A stretch of DNA of 37,359 nucleotides from Caldifarciminota bacterium (GTDB taxonomy: Bacteria; Hydrothermota; Tepidihabitantia; Tepidihabitantales; Tepidihabitantaceae): contig JAPLUO010000186.1 in assembly GCA_026397595.1 (NCBI GenBank), positions 1-37,359 of the forward strand, written 5' to 3'. The notes under the pieces were generated by a model. The model saw only the letters and a list, made by a program, of their open reading frames with translations, searched no databases and was not told the DNA's origin. A program made the position numbers and the translations under genes. Within the stretch, counting starts at the first letter, position 1; every line of letters begins with the position of its first letter. Shown here piece by piece: positions 12,802 to 22,455 of the stretch.

Positions 12802-13485
12802 TCAATGCAGACCTCCGTTCATGTTGATAATCGACCCCGTGATGTAGTCACTTTCGATCAGGAACCTTACTGCCCGCTCCACATCGGAGGGATGCCCGAA
12901 GCGCTTCATGGGTATTGTCGCCCTTACGAGTTCCTTGGTCTCCGGCCCAAGAACGTTGATCATACCCACCTCGAAATACCCCAGTGCTAACGCATTCACT
13001 GTGATGTTCTTCGAAGCGTTCTCGGCAGCCATTGTGCGCGTGAGACCGAAGAGGCCCGCCTTCGACGCGGAATACGCCACAGTGCCAGGAATTCCAATCT
13101 GTCCGACCACTGAGGAGAAGTTGATTATGCGGCCCCATTGCTGTTCACGCATGAAACGAAGCAAGGATCGAGACATCAGGAATGCCCCTTTCAGATTCGT
13201 GTCCAAGACTCTGTCCCAGACCTGTTCGCTCATCTTGTGAGTCATACCGTCGATCGAGATGCCGGCAAGGTTGATCAGAATGACCTTCTGCAGTCTTCCG
13301 GCGATCTCGTTGACGAACTGGACTACGCACTCAGCGTCGGTCACGTCGACCCGGTAGAAGCCAACGGCCTTGGGGATTGCGGGAGGCATGTGGGAGTAGT
13401 ACGTGCCCACGACCTCGAAATCCACACTAAGATGCTCAACCAGGTAGCTGCCCAGACCGCCCGAAGCGCCTGTGACTACTACCAT
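12802..13485 (-). CDS. FabG-like short-chain dehydrogenase
   Basis: A 227-residue classical SDR. VVTGASGGLG binds NAD(P), INLAG is the NNAG-type motif, the catalytic Ser lies in INFSSVVG and YSASK supplies Tyr and Lys. It ends NMNGGLH like FabG. It is paralogous to the SDR at 26287: both have TVN-LALGYFE-G-IN at the same place and the same KRFG segment. FabG-type reductases in surface-glycan loci are thought to make hydroxyacyl or reduced-sugar decorations; the substrate here cannot be told. Confidence 0.85.
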   Translation of the reverse strand: MVVVTGASGGLGSYLVEHLSVDFEVVGTYYSHMPPAIPKAVGFYRVDVTDAECVVQFVNEIAGRLQKVILINLAGISIDGMTHKMSEQVWDRVLDTNLKGAFLMSRSLLRFMREQQWGRIINFSSVVGQIGIPGTVAYSASKAGLFGLTRTMAAENASKNITVNALALGYFEVGMINVLGPETKELVRATIPMKRFGHPSDVERAVRFLIESDYITGSIINMNGGLH

Positions 13486-13677
13486 CTTGGTTTCACTCGG
13501 GCGCTGTCAAAGCCCTGACTGCCAATCATGCAATGCTCTCTAGTGGCCACTCGTCCTCCAATCTGGACACTGACTGCTACGCTGGTGTGCGGAAGTAACC
13601 GGCTGTCCTCGTCGATTCTGCACGCTCTCTACAAGCAGGTCCTTCATTACCCCTTTTTCCGATAAGGGTGCCGCCTA

Positions 13678-14556
13678 TCATGCGCTGCACGCGGATTCGC
13701 TGCACCTCGACGCCGGCCCGGCTGATGTGAAGTTGTTATTCAGTTCCCGGAGTGCGTCTCGATAGCCGCACAGAGGGTAGCCCATACCCTTGAGGTAATC
13801 GACGACCCACACGTACCAGTCCCTGTAGTCTCGGTGGTAGTCACAGAAGTGGCCGTCATGGAAGAGCAGTGAGAAGTGGCTTACGCCCCTGTCAGCGGCA
13901 GTAGTGAGTCGTCTAGTCGTTTCTTCCTTGGCCTGGTTAAGAGTCCGGGTCTTCCAAGGTCTGCCGACCTGGAAGATGTGACCATCCATCAGATGAATCG
14001 GAAACTCCCAGAATGCACCATGTGGCCACGGACCCGTTTCGGCGAAGGTTGTTGTGCTGTAGGAGTACCCAACGTCCCGGAGCATCATGACCTCAGACCT
14101 CGTCAACAGGACTGACGACCGTGAGTAGCCGATATTGTGCATTCTGACCCCGGCGATGTCTTGCCCCGTGGCTTCTCGAAACAAGGCCAATTCTCTCCGT
14201 GCCTCCTCGGCCGACTCGTACTCAATCCCATGCACGCCGACGTCGAACCCCCGGGCTTTGATCCTCGCAATCCACTCTCTGGCGTCAGCAAGCGGATAGC
14301 ACAGTTTTCTGCCATTCGCCACCGCCACGAAGAACGTGGAGGGAACCCCGTGCGCCTCGTCGAAGTCCATGAGTTCATCGATATGCTGCCAGGATCCAGT
14401 CCGTAAGGATTGAACGGCCAGTTTGACCTCGCGCCACCCCGTGTAGCCCAAGAACCACTCGATTCCGTACCGAACGACGAACTTGGGGACAATCAGATCC
14501 CGTGTGTGCTCCCGGGCCGACAGATGGTCCACATCGTGAGAGATGATCACCTTCAC
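13678..14556 (-). CDS. polysaccharide-deacetylase-like protein
   Basis: A 292-residue protein that opens MKVIISHDVDHLS, the DVD metal/catalytic motif of NodB-type polysaccharide deacetylases, continues with FFVAVANG and GFDVGVHGIEYES (second motif, H in VHG), and has a late LLFHDGHFCDY. This order fits the family 4 carbohydrate esterase fold. It would remove acetyl groups from a glycan, or act on a related bond. It starts at a GTG that touches the stop of the preceding gene, 14557. Confidence 0.8.
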   Translation of the reverse strand: MKVIISHDVDHLSAREHTRDLIVPKFVVRYGIEWFLGYTGWREVKLAVQSLRTGSWQHIDELMDFDEAHGVPSTFFVAVANGRKLCYPLADAREWIARIKARGFDVGVHGIEYESAEEARRELALFREATGQDIAGVRMHNIGYSRSSVLLTRSEVMMLRDVGYSYSTTTFAETGPWPHGAFWEFPIHLMDGHIFQVGRPWKTRTLNQAKEETTRRLTTAADRGVSHFSLLFHDGHFCDYHRDYRDWYVWVVDYLKGMGYPLCGYRDALRELNNNFTSAGPASRCSESACSA

Positions 14557-15537
14557 CTAGAACAATCCCCTCTTGAAGCACTTCAAAGCCATCTCGAGCG
14601 GCAGCCACGCCTTGTTCACTCGGAAGTACGGCGTCAACTTGCCACCGAATCCGCGGAAGTACCTCTCGATTGCCGGGACAACCGAACCCTCGAAATCGAA
14701 TGTCTTCAGCCCCAATTCCCGTGCACGCCGAATCGACTCGAACATGGCCAGAGCCCCCGCGCCATGGTGCTTTCCCTCGGACCTGTACCCTCCCAGGAGA
14801 TAGTAGGCGGTGTGAGCGTCGTAGATGATGAACGTCCCGGCGATTGGCACACCATTGGAGAAAACCACGAAGGAATGGCTGTTCGACGCATTCGCGAACC
14901 CGAAAAGGATTTTCTTCAAGTGCTCTCGCTTCAGGTCCTTCTGCTGTCGAGCGAATGTGGCCTCGACCAGCGAACTGATGATTGAGTAGTCCTCCGTTAG
15001 CTCAGCACACAGGCCATCTCTGCGCGCTTTGCCAATGTTGCGCCGTCGGACTTCGGACATACCCGTCAAGATGGCTTCATCCGTCTGGTTGAGCGAGAGC
15101 AGATACGTGTAGTAAGGAATCACCTTAAAGTTGCGCCAGAAGAACGGCAGGCAGTCGGTGACCCATTGCGCCAGGGAGACCGAGACTACAGCAGGGTGCA
15201 GATGTTCCAGAAACTCAGCGAGAGCCGTGAGCACATCGCGCCACTCCTCCAGTCGCGCCACGGGATGCTGAGCACGGCACTCGAAGAACGGACCAATAGA
15301 AGGCGTGTACGGGGCGTCCCTCAGCACCGTCAGCCCCAACCTCTTCTCCCGGAACAGGCAGAAGCCCCCTCTCAGAGTGCCTCCGGCATCGTAGATTCCA
15401 TAGCGGGTGAGCGAGTCACCGAACAGGCCTGTCCAAGCCACGGTGTCAAACACGCTGCCGTGTTCTCTGGCCAGGCGGTCGTAGCGATCTAACTCACTGT
15501 CGGGAAGCACCCGCACTTCGAATCCTCGCCTAGCCAT
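14557..15537 (-). CDS. FemAB-related GNAT-fold acyltransferase
   Basis: A 326-residue protein of the FemAB/GNAT_6 type: LAREHGSVFDTVAW near the N-terminus, MSEVRRRNIGKARRDGL in the middle and the hallmark TFDFEGSVVPAIERYFRGFG (about residues 287-306). Relatives in glycan and exopolysaccharide loci transfer aminoacyl or acyl groups to a sugar or peptide amine, some from aminoacyl-tRNA. It overlaps the next gene downstream in the operon by zero bases and the gene before it by eight, so it is cotranslated with both. Confidence 0.8.
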   Translation of the reverse strand: MARRGFEVRVLPDSELDRYDRLAREHGSVFDTVAWTGLFGDSLTRYGIYDAGGTLRGGFCLFREKRLGLTVLRDAPYTPSIGPFFECRAQHPVARLEEWRDVLTALAEFLEHLHPAVVSVSLAQWVTDCLPFFWRNFKVIPYYTYLLSLNQTDEAILTGMSEVRRRNIGKARRDGLCAELTEDYSIISSLVEATFARQQKDLKREHLKKILFGFANASNSHSFVVFSNGVPIAGTFIIYDAHTAYYLLGGYRSEGKHHGAGALAMFESIRRARELGLKTFDFEGSVVPAIERYFRGFGGKLTPYFRVNKAWLPLEMALKCFKRGLF

Positions 15538-16744
15538 GCTCAGTAGGAGACAGACCGCGTGTCTGCGCGCCGACGGGTCGCGCGTCGTTAGTCCCTGACA
15601 CTACTGCGTGCACGTCTTGAAGTCCCAGAGTGGCGCACATGAACCTCAGCTTCTCTTCCATCCTGTGCCAGCCTAGTTCTGTCTCGATAGCGCGTCTCCC
15701 GTTCTGTCCCAGTTTCTTTCTCAGATTGACGTCACGGCCCAGGCGTACTATCTCGGCAGCGATCTTGTGGGGATCACGGGTGTCGATGGCACAGCCGCAC
15801 TCATAGCGTTCTACCATCGCTTGGGTTGCACCTCCCTTGGGTGCTATGATTGGGATGCCGCACGACATGTAGTTGTACAGCTTGTTGTTGAGGCTGCCTA
15901 GTGCGTTACGGGTGTTATGCAGGGCAATGATGCCAATGTGAGCCTTGGATTCGGCCGATCCGACTTCCTCATAGGGCATCCAACTTGGCATGTCCACGAT
16001 ATCTCTGAGGGCGAGACGACGGACAGTTTCGTCGAAGAGAGCCCGGTCATCGCTGGTAACCTTACCCACCAGGAGCAGACGAACGTCCATGCTCTGTCGG
16101 ACAAGCGCTATCGCCTCGAGCATCTCCAGCATGCCGCGTCCTTGGTCAAGGTTTCCCTCGTGGAGGACGACCAATGGCCCCGTGGCTCCCGCAACGGACA
16201 CAGGGAACCACTCGATCCTCGAGGAATTGTGGATTGTTGTTACGCGATCGTCTCCGCGATACCTCGCGTACTGGGCCTCTGTTACTGGCGACACGACCGT
16301 AACCCAGTCACTGCCCTTCGCGAGCCACCTTAAGAGAAGCCGCAATGCGAGTCCGCCAGCCTTGCCGAGTAATCCTCCGAATCGGTCTTCGATCAATCCG
16401 TCGAAGCACTCCCACACGTCGAATACGAGTTTGGCCCGTATCTTCCTCTTCAGGAACATGCCCATCATAGCACTCTCCGGTTCGACGCAAACGATCACGT
16501 CGGGTCGGGCTTCGATTCCCTTCCGGTAGAGGAGCATCAGCATCCTGATGCGAGACATCAAGTTGAGTCGGCCTCCTCCAAGCGGACTCAGAGTCAAGTT
16601 TGGGTGGTGAGGTCGATAGGAATCGTCGGGCCGCCGGCCATACACGACGACATCATGTCCGAAGGAAGCCAGCGACAGACCTTCCTTGTAGCCGATTCGC
16701 TCGTCGTTCACGGAGTTGGTCGAACTCAGGATGGCTATGCGCAC
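15530..16744 (-). CDS. glycosyltransferase family 4 (first)
   Basis: A 404-residue GT-B glycosyltransferase. The N-terminal domain begins MRIAILSSTNSVNDERIGYK with a Rossmann strand and a GHDVVVYGRR segment; the C-terminal donor domain has VVLHEGNLDQGRG, the E-x7-E region around NKLYNYMSCGIPIIAPKGG, and ends in a helical WHRMEEKL. It adds a hexose or related sugar to the repeat unit in the cytoplasm. It overlaps the GT4 gene upstream by ten bases. Confidence 0.85.
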   Translation of the reverse strand: MRIAILSSTNSVNDERIGYKEGLSLASFGHDVVVYGRRPDDSYRPHHPNLTLSPLGGGRLNLMSRIRMLMLLYRKGIEARPDVIVCVEPESAMMGMFLKRKIRAKLVFDVWECFDGLIEDRFGGLLGKAGGLALRLLLRWLAKGSDWVTVVSPVTEAQYARYRGDDRVTTIHNSSRIEWFPVSVAGATGPLVVLHEGNLDQGRGMLEMLEAIALVRQSMDVRLLLVGKVTSDDRALFDETVRRLALRDIVDMPSWMPYEEVGSAESKAHIGIIALHNTRNALGSLNNKLYNYMSCGIPIIAPKGGATQAMVERYECGCAIDTRDPHKIAAEIVRLGRDVNLRKKLGQNGRRAIETELGWHRMEEKLRFMCATLGLQDVHAVVSGTNDARPVGAQTRGLSPTEHG

Positions 16745-17913
16745 GACTGCCTCTGGTCTGCATGACTTCCGGTCTGTCTTGCGAGGATCTCATTAAACCA
16801 CTCAATCACACCCCGGGCTCTTGTATCGATGTCGAACTGGTGTCTTCGATGTAGACACGCCCTGGACATCGTCTCCCGCAGGCTATGGTCCTGCTGCAGA
16901 GTCAGGATGGCATGCCTTATCTGATCTATGCTCTCGGGGTCCACGCGAATAGCGACCTCATCATCAATTATCTCGTCGTTGAACTCGCCCCTTGATGAAA
17001 CGATAGGAATCCCGCAGGCCATGGCTTCCAGGGTCGCATTGCAGCAGCCCTCGTTGGTGGTGGGCAGGACGAATGCATCCGCAGCCGAGAGATAGCGCGG
17101 CATTTCGGAGTGGGCCACCGGACCGCTGAAAACGATCTTGGAGCTCCTGAGTCTGATTGGACCTGCGCCTAGCATAAGGGCAGAAACCCCGTACAGCGGT
17201 TCAATGGCCTCAAGTACTCTGTGCGGGCCCTTTCGTTCGATGAAGTGCCCGACGAAGACCACTAGGAATTGGTCTGTCGGCAGCCCTAGCTCCTTGCGCA
17301 TCTCGGACTTGTCCAGCACGCGAAAGTTGGACAGGTCCACACCATTTGGGAAGACCCTTACCCTCTCACCTGGAATTTTGAACACCTCCTCACAGAATGT
17401 CTTGTTGCGTCGAGACACAGCAACAACACCCGAGATGTCTTTGAAGTCACGCACTCCGGACGTGAGGTTCCAAGGAGCGAGGCAATCGTCTCCGTGGGCA
17501 ACGACTGTAGGTTTACCAAGCGCCCGGCCCGCCTTCATGACGGCTTTCCCACTCGGGTAGAAGAAATGTCCGTACAGGAGATCCACGTTTCCTGAGACGT
17601 CCGTGAGCGTTTCTGCCACGGCTTGTTCGAATGTATATCGTGAGATCACGTCCGTATTGAAGCCGAGAAGCTGCTTTGCCGATGCAGTGATGTGGCGCGG
17701 TCGGAGAACACGGATCTTGCGGACATCATCAACGCGGTCGTAGGTTTCGTAAGGGTCGAGTTTGCCATAGCGCAGCTCAAACACGCTAGTGGGACAGATG
17801 ACCGTGCAATCGACGTCCTGGTGGGCTAGCGCCCATATGAATTCCTTCACGAAAGTCCCGTAGCTCGGGCGTGACGCCGAGGGGTACAAGCTCGTGACAC
17901 AGGACACTCTCAT
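16735..17913 (-). CDS. glycosyltransferase family 4 (second)
   Basis: A 392-residue GT-B enzyme. I start it at the ATG at 17913 (MRVSCVTSLYPSASRPSYG); a longer in-frame extension would run into the ATP-grasp gene and has no family similarity. The donor domain has VVFVGHFIERKGPHRVLEAI, ADAFVLPTTNEGCCNATLEA (the acidic E-x7-E region) and GIPIVSSRGE. The start overlaps the previous gene's stop by four bases (ATGA), as in a coupled operon. Confidence 0.88.
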   Translation of the reverse strand: MRVSCVTSLYPSASRPSYGTFVKEFIWALAHQDVDCTVICPTSVFELRYGKLDPYETYDRVDDVRKIRVLRPRHITASAKQLLGFNTDVISRYTFEQAVAETLTDVSGNVDLLYGHFFYPSGKAVMKAGRALGKPTVVAHGDDCLAPWNLTSGVRDFKDISGVVAVSRRNKTFCEEVFKIPGERVRVFPNGVDLSNFRVLDKSEMRKELGLPTDQFLVVFVGHFIERKGPHRVLEAIEPLYGVSALMLGAGPIRLRSSKIVFSGPVAHSEMPRYLSAADAFVLPTTNEGCCNATLEAMACGIPIVSSRGEFNDEIIDDEVAIRVDPESIDQIRHAILTLQQDHSLRETMSRACLHRRHQFDIDTRARGVIEWFNEILARQTGSHADQRQSCA

Positions 17914-19103
17914 TCTCCGACCTCCTCGCCGTTCTGCGTAGTGTTGGAGGACTGGTTCCGCGCAAGCTCTCCCAACGCAAAGGCGACCCTCAGGTTGGCG
18001 CAGGCGTTCTGGTAGAAGAACCCCGGTTCGAACGTCCAGTTCCCGTTGTCCCGACGCCACTTCCCTGTATGCTCATTCCGGTTCTGTTCGTTCACAATCT
18101 CGCCCACCAGACATTGCAGCTCGTTCACGAGGAACATCTCCCGTGGCCCGCCCGGGGAAACGACGAAGAAGTCCACGCCCATGCTCGTGAAACTTCCCCG
18201 ATCCGTGACTTCCTCAACGAAGGAAAGCATCTCCTCGGTCGGTTTCGCCCACTCAATCCCACCTGAACCGCTCGCGAAGTCGCCGACTCGGGCTTTCCTT
18301 CTGCATAGGTAGTCGTCGCCGATCCTGACGATTCGCCACTCATGGTCGTGAGGGACAAATGCCTGAAAGAGGATGTTGCCTCGCTGGCGGTCCCGATGAT
18401 CCCATTGTCTTGGAAGGATTCCTCGGCCGAACGCCTCCCGCGCCATTCTGCGTGCTGCACGCCTGTCTCTCAGCACAAACACGCCATTGGCCGCGGCGCT
18501 GGTGTCGGTCTTGCACACCAGAGGATAGTCAGCAGCGTCGACGAAGGCAAGAGCTTCCTCCCGGTCGTAGAATACGTCGGTTCTGGGGTGCGGGACATCG
18601 TGCGCAACAAGCCAATCTCGCATCCGGCGCTTGCTCTCCCAGAGCCAGAGCTCGGAATATGATGGGTAGAGAGGATAGTTCATGTTCTCGGCAAGGACTC
18701 GGAGTCGTTCGTCAAACATGTGGCGGAGAATGCTCAGCAGCGTTGAAGGCGAAACGAGAAAGGCGCAACAGCCGGACTCCCTCACCAGCTCGACCCAGTT
18801 GTCTACGGAGAGGTCCACCAGTCGGTAAGCTACGCGCATCTCCCGGCACGCCCTGACGTGGTGCGCGAAGTAGTATGACGTGTCAGTGATGATGCCGATT
18901 GAGAAGGGATACGGCGAGGCGTAGTCGGATTGAGGCGATATCGGTCCTCCCAATAGCTTCTCGGCGTCGCGGAGGGCCTGCTCGGATCTGAACTCCGCAT
19001 ACGGAATCGCGGACTTGATGGCGCTCTTCAGCCACCTAGGCGCTAGTCTGCGACCGAGTTCGCTGTGCAGGAAACCGGAAGTGACCATTCTGCGCGCGCA
19101 CAT
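17910..19103 (-). CDS. ATP-grasp ligase-like protein
   Basis: A 397-residue protein with an ATP-grasp fold in its second half: YPLVCKTDTSAAANGVFVL (central lysine strand and glycine-type loop), ILFQAFVPHDHEWRIVRIG and the metal-binding end MGVDFFV...FLVNELQCLVG. ATP-grasp enzymes join a carboxylate to an amine through an acyl phosphate. Next to an asparagine-synthase-like gene and a FemAB-like gene, it suggests that amino acids or amides are attached to the glycan. The start at 19103 directly abuts the preceding stop; a second ATG lies at 19088. Confidence 0.78.
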   Translation of the reverse strand: MCARRMVTSGFLHSELGRRLAPRWLKSAIKSAIPYAEFRSEQALRDAEKLLGGPISPQSDYASPYPFSIGIITDTSYYFAHHVRACREMRVAYRLVDLSVDNWVELVRESGCCAFLVSPSTLLSILRHMFDERLRVLAENMNYPLYPSYSELWLWESKRRMRDWLVAHDVPHPRTDVFYDREEALAFVDAADYPLVCKTDTSAAANGVFVLRDRRAARRMAREAFGRGILPRQWDHRDRQRGNILFQAFVPHDHEWRIVRIGDDYLCRRKARVGDFASGSGGIEWAKPTEEMLSFVEEVTDRGSFTSMGVDFFVVSPGGPREMFLVNELQCLVGEIVNEQNRNEHTGKWRRDNGNWTFEPGFFYQNACANLRVAFALGELARNQSSNTTQNGEEVGE

Positions 19104-20885
19104 CTAGAATTCTGTCGTTCCCCCTGAGTCAAAGCTCAGGTGTTCCCGGAATGAACTCAAGAAGTAGGCGATGTAGTAGCACCTATCCCGATTGACGTCA
19201 TCTGAGAGCAGCACATCCCAGTTGACCGGCAGGTTGATTTCCTTCAGGACCCGCAGTCCTTCTTGAACACCAGGCGGCGGCTCGCGGGTGTTTCCCAGAT
19301 ACTGCGTGCTAACAGAGGACACTGCCTTCTTCATGTGGAAGCGGAGCTTGGGTCCAAGTGGAACCCAGCTCTTGACTCCGTCGCTCAGCCTGGTCCGCAG
19401 GGACACGTGGTCAAAGGCGTGTCCGTAGTTTGACGTGATGCCTGCGGCCCCGCGATCCAACGCCCGGATCATCGCTGCCTCGAAGGCTCCTCCGGTGCCA
19501 ATGAGCGGTGTCGCGCACAGGGCCTCGCTGCTTACCGTCCGGTCCGCAAAAGGCATGAGTGCGAACGAGAGCTGGTTTTCCGCGCTGAGTCTGGGCCCGG
19601 CACTGTATGGCAGCCAGACGTCGCGATACCAGCGCCTTGCCACGTAGCGGTCAATGCTCTTCAGTTGACGCATCCCCATGAGTCGAGCGTATTTACGGCC
19701 AAGGCGGTCCACCACGGCAGCCGTCGATTCCCGGTCGCGAATCGCGGCCGTGCAGTCAGGTCCCATGACGAGATACCGGAACCACTGCCCGAAGTCCAGC
19801 GAGCCGCTCTTCAGGTGCTCCCTGTTCCGGTAAAGCTCACCTCCCAGGCCGTTGAGCCCGAGACCGGCCGAACCCATCGCCTTGATGCGCACCGCTCTGG
19901 TATTCACATCATTGAAGCCGCCCATCGTCATGTTAGTGCGGCCATCCCAGTAGAAGAGAGCATCGTCCATGTTAGCCCGGAGTCGCTGGTCATTCAGATG
20001 CATCCAGGTTCGGATCGGGATGGCTGACAGGGGAACTCCTGCATATCTCGTCAGTTCCTCGGCCACCGTCTGTTCCTGTTCATGCGCAGGGCTGCTGAAC
20101 GTGTGCGCAAAAATGGGTAGACCTGCTTCTTTGGCTAACAGCAACAGCAGTCGACTGTCATAGCCCCCGGAGATACCCAGGCTCGTGCCCAACTCCTCTG
20201 ACAGCGCGCGGATGCGGTCAAAGTACTTGCGGAGCACTGCTAGTTGGTGCTCTACACACTCAGAGAAGCTCTCCCGGCATGGCTCGTTACGTACAGCCGT
20301 TGAATCGGCGACCGAGAATCCCGCAGTCGGGGACCTGAAGCTCCTTTGTTTATCCTGGGTTAACAGCACGATGTCAGTGAAGAGCGTATCCGGGCCGGCG
20401 ATGCTGCCAGTGAGTAGTTGCTCAAGCAAGGCATCTCGATTGAGGGTGTGTCTTCTTCCATCGGCAGACAGAACAGCTTGGAGAGAGTTGGATATGACAG
20501 TACCTTCTCTGTTTGAGAACACATGGCACAGCCCGGCAGTGTCGGTTTGCAGTCGAACTCGAGAACCATCGAAGACGATAGCGCAGAACGAGCCCACCAG
20601 TTCGGAGTCGTCTACAGAGTCACCAGCGAAGTCATCAAGGAACCTTTTAACCCCGGCACGGTATCCCAGGCTTCTGTAAGCGAGCGTGCCGACGTAGTGC
20701 AGACTCCAGCCTTCCCGAGACCGGTACCAGGTCGGTGGAGGAACCCCGGGCCTTTCCGAGAACATCAACCGCGCCTGCCCCATTGGCATCTCGTCCGGCG
20801 GCAGGAAACCTTTCTTGACAAAGAGCCGCCGGAGAAGCTCCTTATCCACCTTTGTCGAGTCGGAGTGGAGGACAAACAGACCCAC
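19104..20885 (-). CDS. asparagine-synthase-like protein without the glutaminase cysteine
   Basis: A 593-residue protein with the domain order of asparagine synthetase B. The C-terminal synthetase domain has the ATP pyrophosphatase motif SLGISGGYDSRLLL (about residue 245) and typical downstream helices. The N-terminal domain looks like the Ntn glutaminase (GSFCAIVFDGSRVRLQTD), but the protein starts MGLFVLHSDS, so the catalytic Cys2 is absent and glutamine cannot be the direct amine source. Such enzymes can still adenylate a carboxylate and take another amine. With the uronate epimerase nearby, amidation of a uronic acid is a plausible job. It starts with GTG. Confidence 0.82.
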   Translation of the reverse strand: MGLFVLHSDSTKVDKELLRRLFVKKGFLPPDEMPMGQARLMFSERPGVPPPTWYRSREGWSLHYVGTLAYRSLGYRAGVKRFLDDFAGDSVDDSELVGSFCAIVFDGSRVRLQTDTAGLCHVFSNREGTVISNSLQAVLSADGRRHTLNRDALLEQLLTGSIAGPDTLFTDIVLLTQDKQRSFRSPTAGFSVADSTAVRNEPCRESFSECVEHQLAVLRKYFDRIRALSEELGTSLGISGGYDSRLLLLLAKEAGLPIFAHTFSSPAHEQEQTVAEELTRYAGVPLSAIPIRTWMHLNDQRLRANMDDALFYWDGRTNMTMGGFNDVNTRAVRIKAMGSAGLGLNGLGGELYRNREHLKSGSLDFGQWFRYLVMGPDCTAAIRDRESTAAVVDRLGRKYARLMGMRQLKSIDRYVARRWYRDVWLPYSAGPRLSAENQLSFALMPFADRTVSSEALCATPLIGTGGAFEAAMIRALDRGAAGITSNYGHAFDHVSLRTRLSDGVKSWVPLGPKLRFHMKKAVSSVSTQYLGNTREPPPGVQEGLRVLKEINLPVNWDVLLSDDVNRDRCYYIAYFLSSFREHLSFDSGGTTEF

Positions 20886-21047
20886 TACTCAGTTCCCCTC
20901 GAGGCGACGTCGGGATGGAAAACACCCGCCGTCGCATTCACTGTGAGCCCTGCGGGCGATGCACCAGCGTTCGTCCAGCACCAACGCGCCAATCTCAGGA
21001 TGCGAAGTCCGGGGTCCCGGGCCCGTCCGAATAGCCGTTGTTCCTCG
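20886..21047. other. 162-bp intergenic gap in the operon
   Basis: Between the O-antigen ligase stop and the asparagine-synthase-like GTG. No gene, terminator hairpin with U-tract or obvious promoter is seen. Confidence 0.3.
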
Positions 21048-22352
21048 CTAGGCATACTGAGCCCTCGTTTCAGTGGCTTCAAGAACACACGAGTGCCCTA
21101 CGGCTGCGCCCAGTATCACCCAGTAATAGGGGTTCAGAAGATTGGGTACTCCGAGTCCCAGAGCCATCAATGTAGCTAGGATCGCGATGTACAACCCAGC
21201 CCGGTAGCGGGTGTTTGGGTCAGACTGCGTCCTCCAGATCCGTATCAGTCGCCATAAGAGACACAGAAGAATCGACATGTAGAGAATGAAGCCAACCACC
21301 CCGGTTGTAGCAAGCGGCTCCATGTAGTCAGAATGCGCGTACACCTTCAGTGCCGAGGCCCGCGCGAAATTGCCCAACCCGATACCAGTGACGGGGTTCG
21401 CCATCAGAAACCCCCAGCCTTCTATATAGAGCCCGTATCTCTGGTTATCAATTCTCGGATTGTGGAACGCTGGCCGTAACCTTGTGCCGACGTAGCTCTG
21501 AAGCACGACAGCAGTCCAGACATAGTAGGATGAAATCAACATGGCAACCCCGAGGAAGACCGCCCGCATTCGTCTTCCGGTCGCACGGCCGACCTGCACG
21601 GTCAAGTATGCCCAGAGCGCAGAAAACAGAGTAATCGTGAGGAGGCTCTTGCGTGAAGCCGACAAAACGACGACTGCGAGGACTAACGGAACGAACAGGA
21701 GTGGCAGAATCACAGGCCGCATGTCGCGCTCGCGACGTGATATGTAGGCAACTCCGAAGAGGCCGTATAGCGATAGGATTCCGACTGAGTTGGGATTACT
21801 GACCAGAGACGACATCTGTACTTGCTCACCGCCGGCCGCTATCTGCCACTGACCGGTGGAGCGTGCGTAGGCAGCCAGCGCGAACGGCAGTAGCGACAGA
21901 AAGATGAATACGCCTCGCGCGCTGCGCCGGGCCATTACGTACTCTGTAATGGCGAAGAACAGCGCAAGCTCTTGCACCAGCAGTCGCACATAGAGCAGCA
22001 TTGCGTGCTGGTCAACAGCGACTAACATGCCCGTAACTGCTCCCCAGGCAATGAAAGCACCTGCAAGCAGCACTTCTGTTGCAAGCCGTCCTCTGCGGCG
22101 GAGGAATGAGGCGACGGCCAGCAGGACGAGCACCATGCCAAGCAGCCTGTTGTAGACCTCAACACCTGGGACGAGTTCGGTAACGAGCAGCCCCGCCAAA
22201 AAAGTAAAGAGCACAAACTCGAACCACCTGGAGACGGTGCTGCTCGGATTGCTGTCGGCATCAGCGCACCCGCTCTCCGGTTGCTCCAGCGGCGACAAAG
22301 CCAACCCTGTGGGTCGCTGGTCCGGGTACGAAGGCATATCAGCCTGGTGCAT
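21048..22352 (-). CDS. O-antigen ligase/polymerase family membrane protein
   Basis: A 434-residue protein with about ten to twelve hydrophobic segments and a periplasmic loop ending VTGIGLGNFARASALKVYAHSDYM in outline; the G-x-G-x-x-N-F ... HS-x-Y pattern followed by LATTGVVGFILYM is the Wzy/WaaL signature. It either polymerises repeat units or ligates the finished chain to its carrier at the outer face of the membrane. It fits the Wzx-type flippase gene two genes upstream. The N-terminal 35 residues are soluble. Confidence 0.85.
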   Translation of the reverse strand: MHQADMPSYPDQRPTGLALSPLEQPESGCADADSNPSSTVSRWFEFVLFTFLAGLLVTELVPGVEVYNRLLGMVLVLLAVASFLRRRGRLATEVLLAGAFIAWGAVTGMLVAVDQHAMLLYVRLLVQELALFFAITEYVMARRSARGVFIFLSLLPFALAAYARSTGQWQIAAGGEQVQMSSLVSNPNSVGILSLYGLFGVAYISRRERDMRPVILPLLFVPLVLAVVVLSASRKSLLTITLFSALWAYLTVQVGRATGRRMRAVFLGVAMLISSYYVWTAVVLQSYVGTRLRPAFHNPRIDNQRYGLYIEGWGFLMANPVTGIGLGNFARASALKVYAHSDYMEPLATTGVVGFILYMSILLCLLWRLIRIWRTQSDPNTRYRAGLYIAILATLMALGLGVPNLLNPYYWVILGAAVGHSCVLEATETRAQYA

Positions 22353-22455
22353 CAGGCGTTCTCTCGTCGCCGCTCCGGGAAGGCGGGGATGGCGGATTGT
22401 ACGTGCCGCCCCCTAATGAGCTTCCGCGGCAGAGCGGGAAAGGCGACGCCAGCAA

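Noticed and set aside
17914-18060. 5' extension of the second GT4 gene to 18060
   Set aside because: Overlaps the ATP-grasp gene; the protein domain begins at the ATG at 17913, which has an ATGA overlap.
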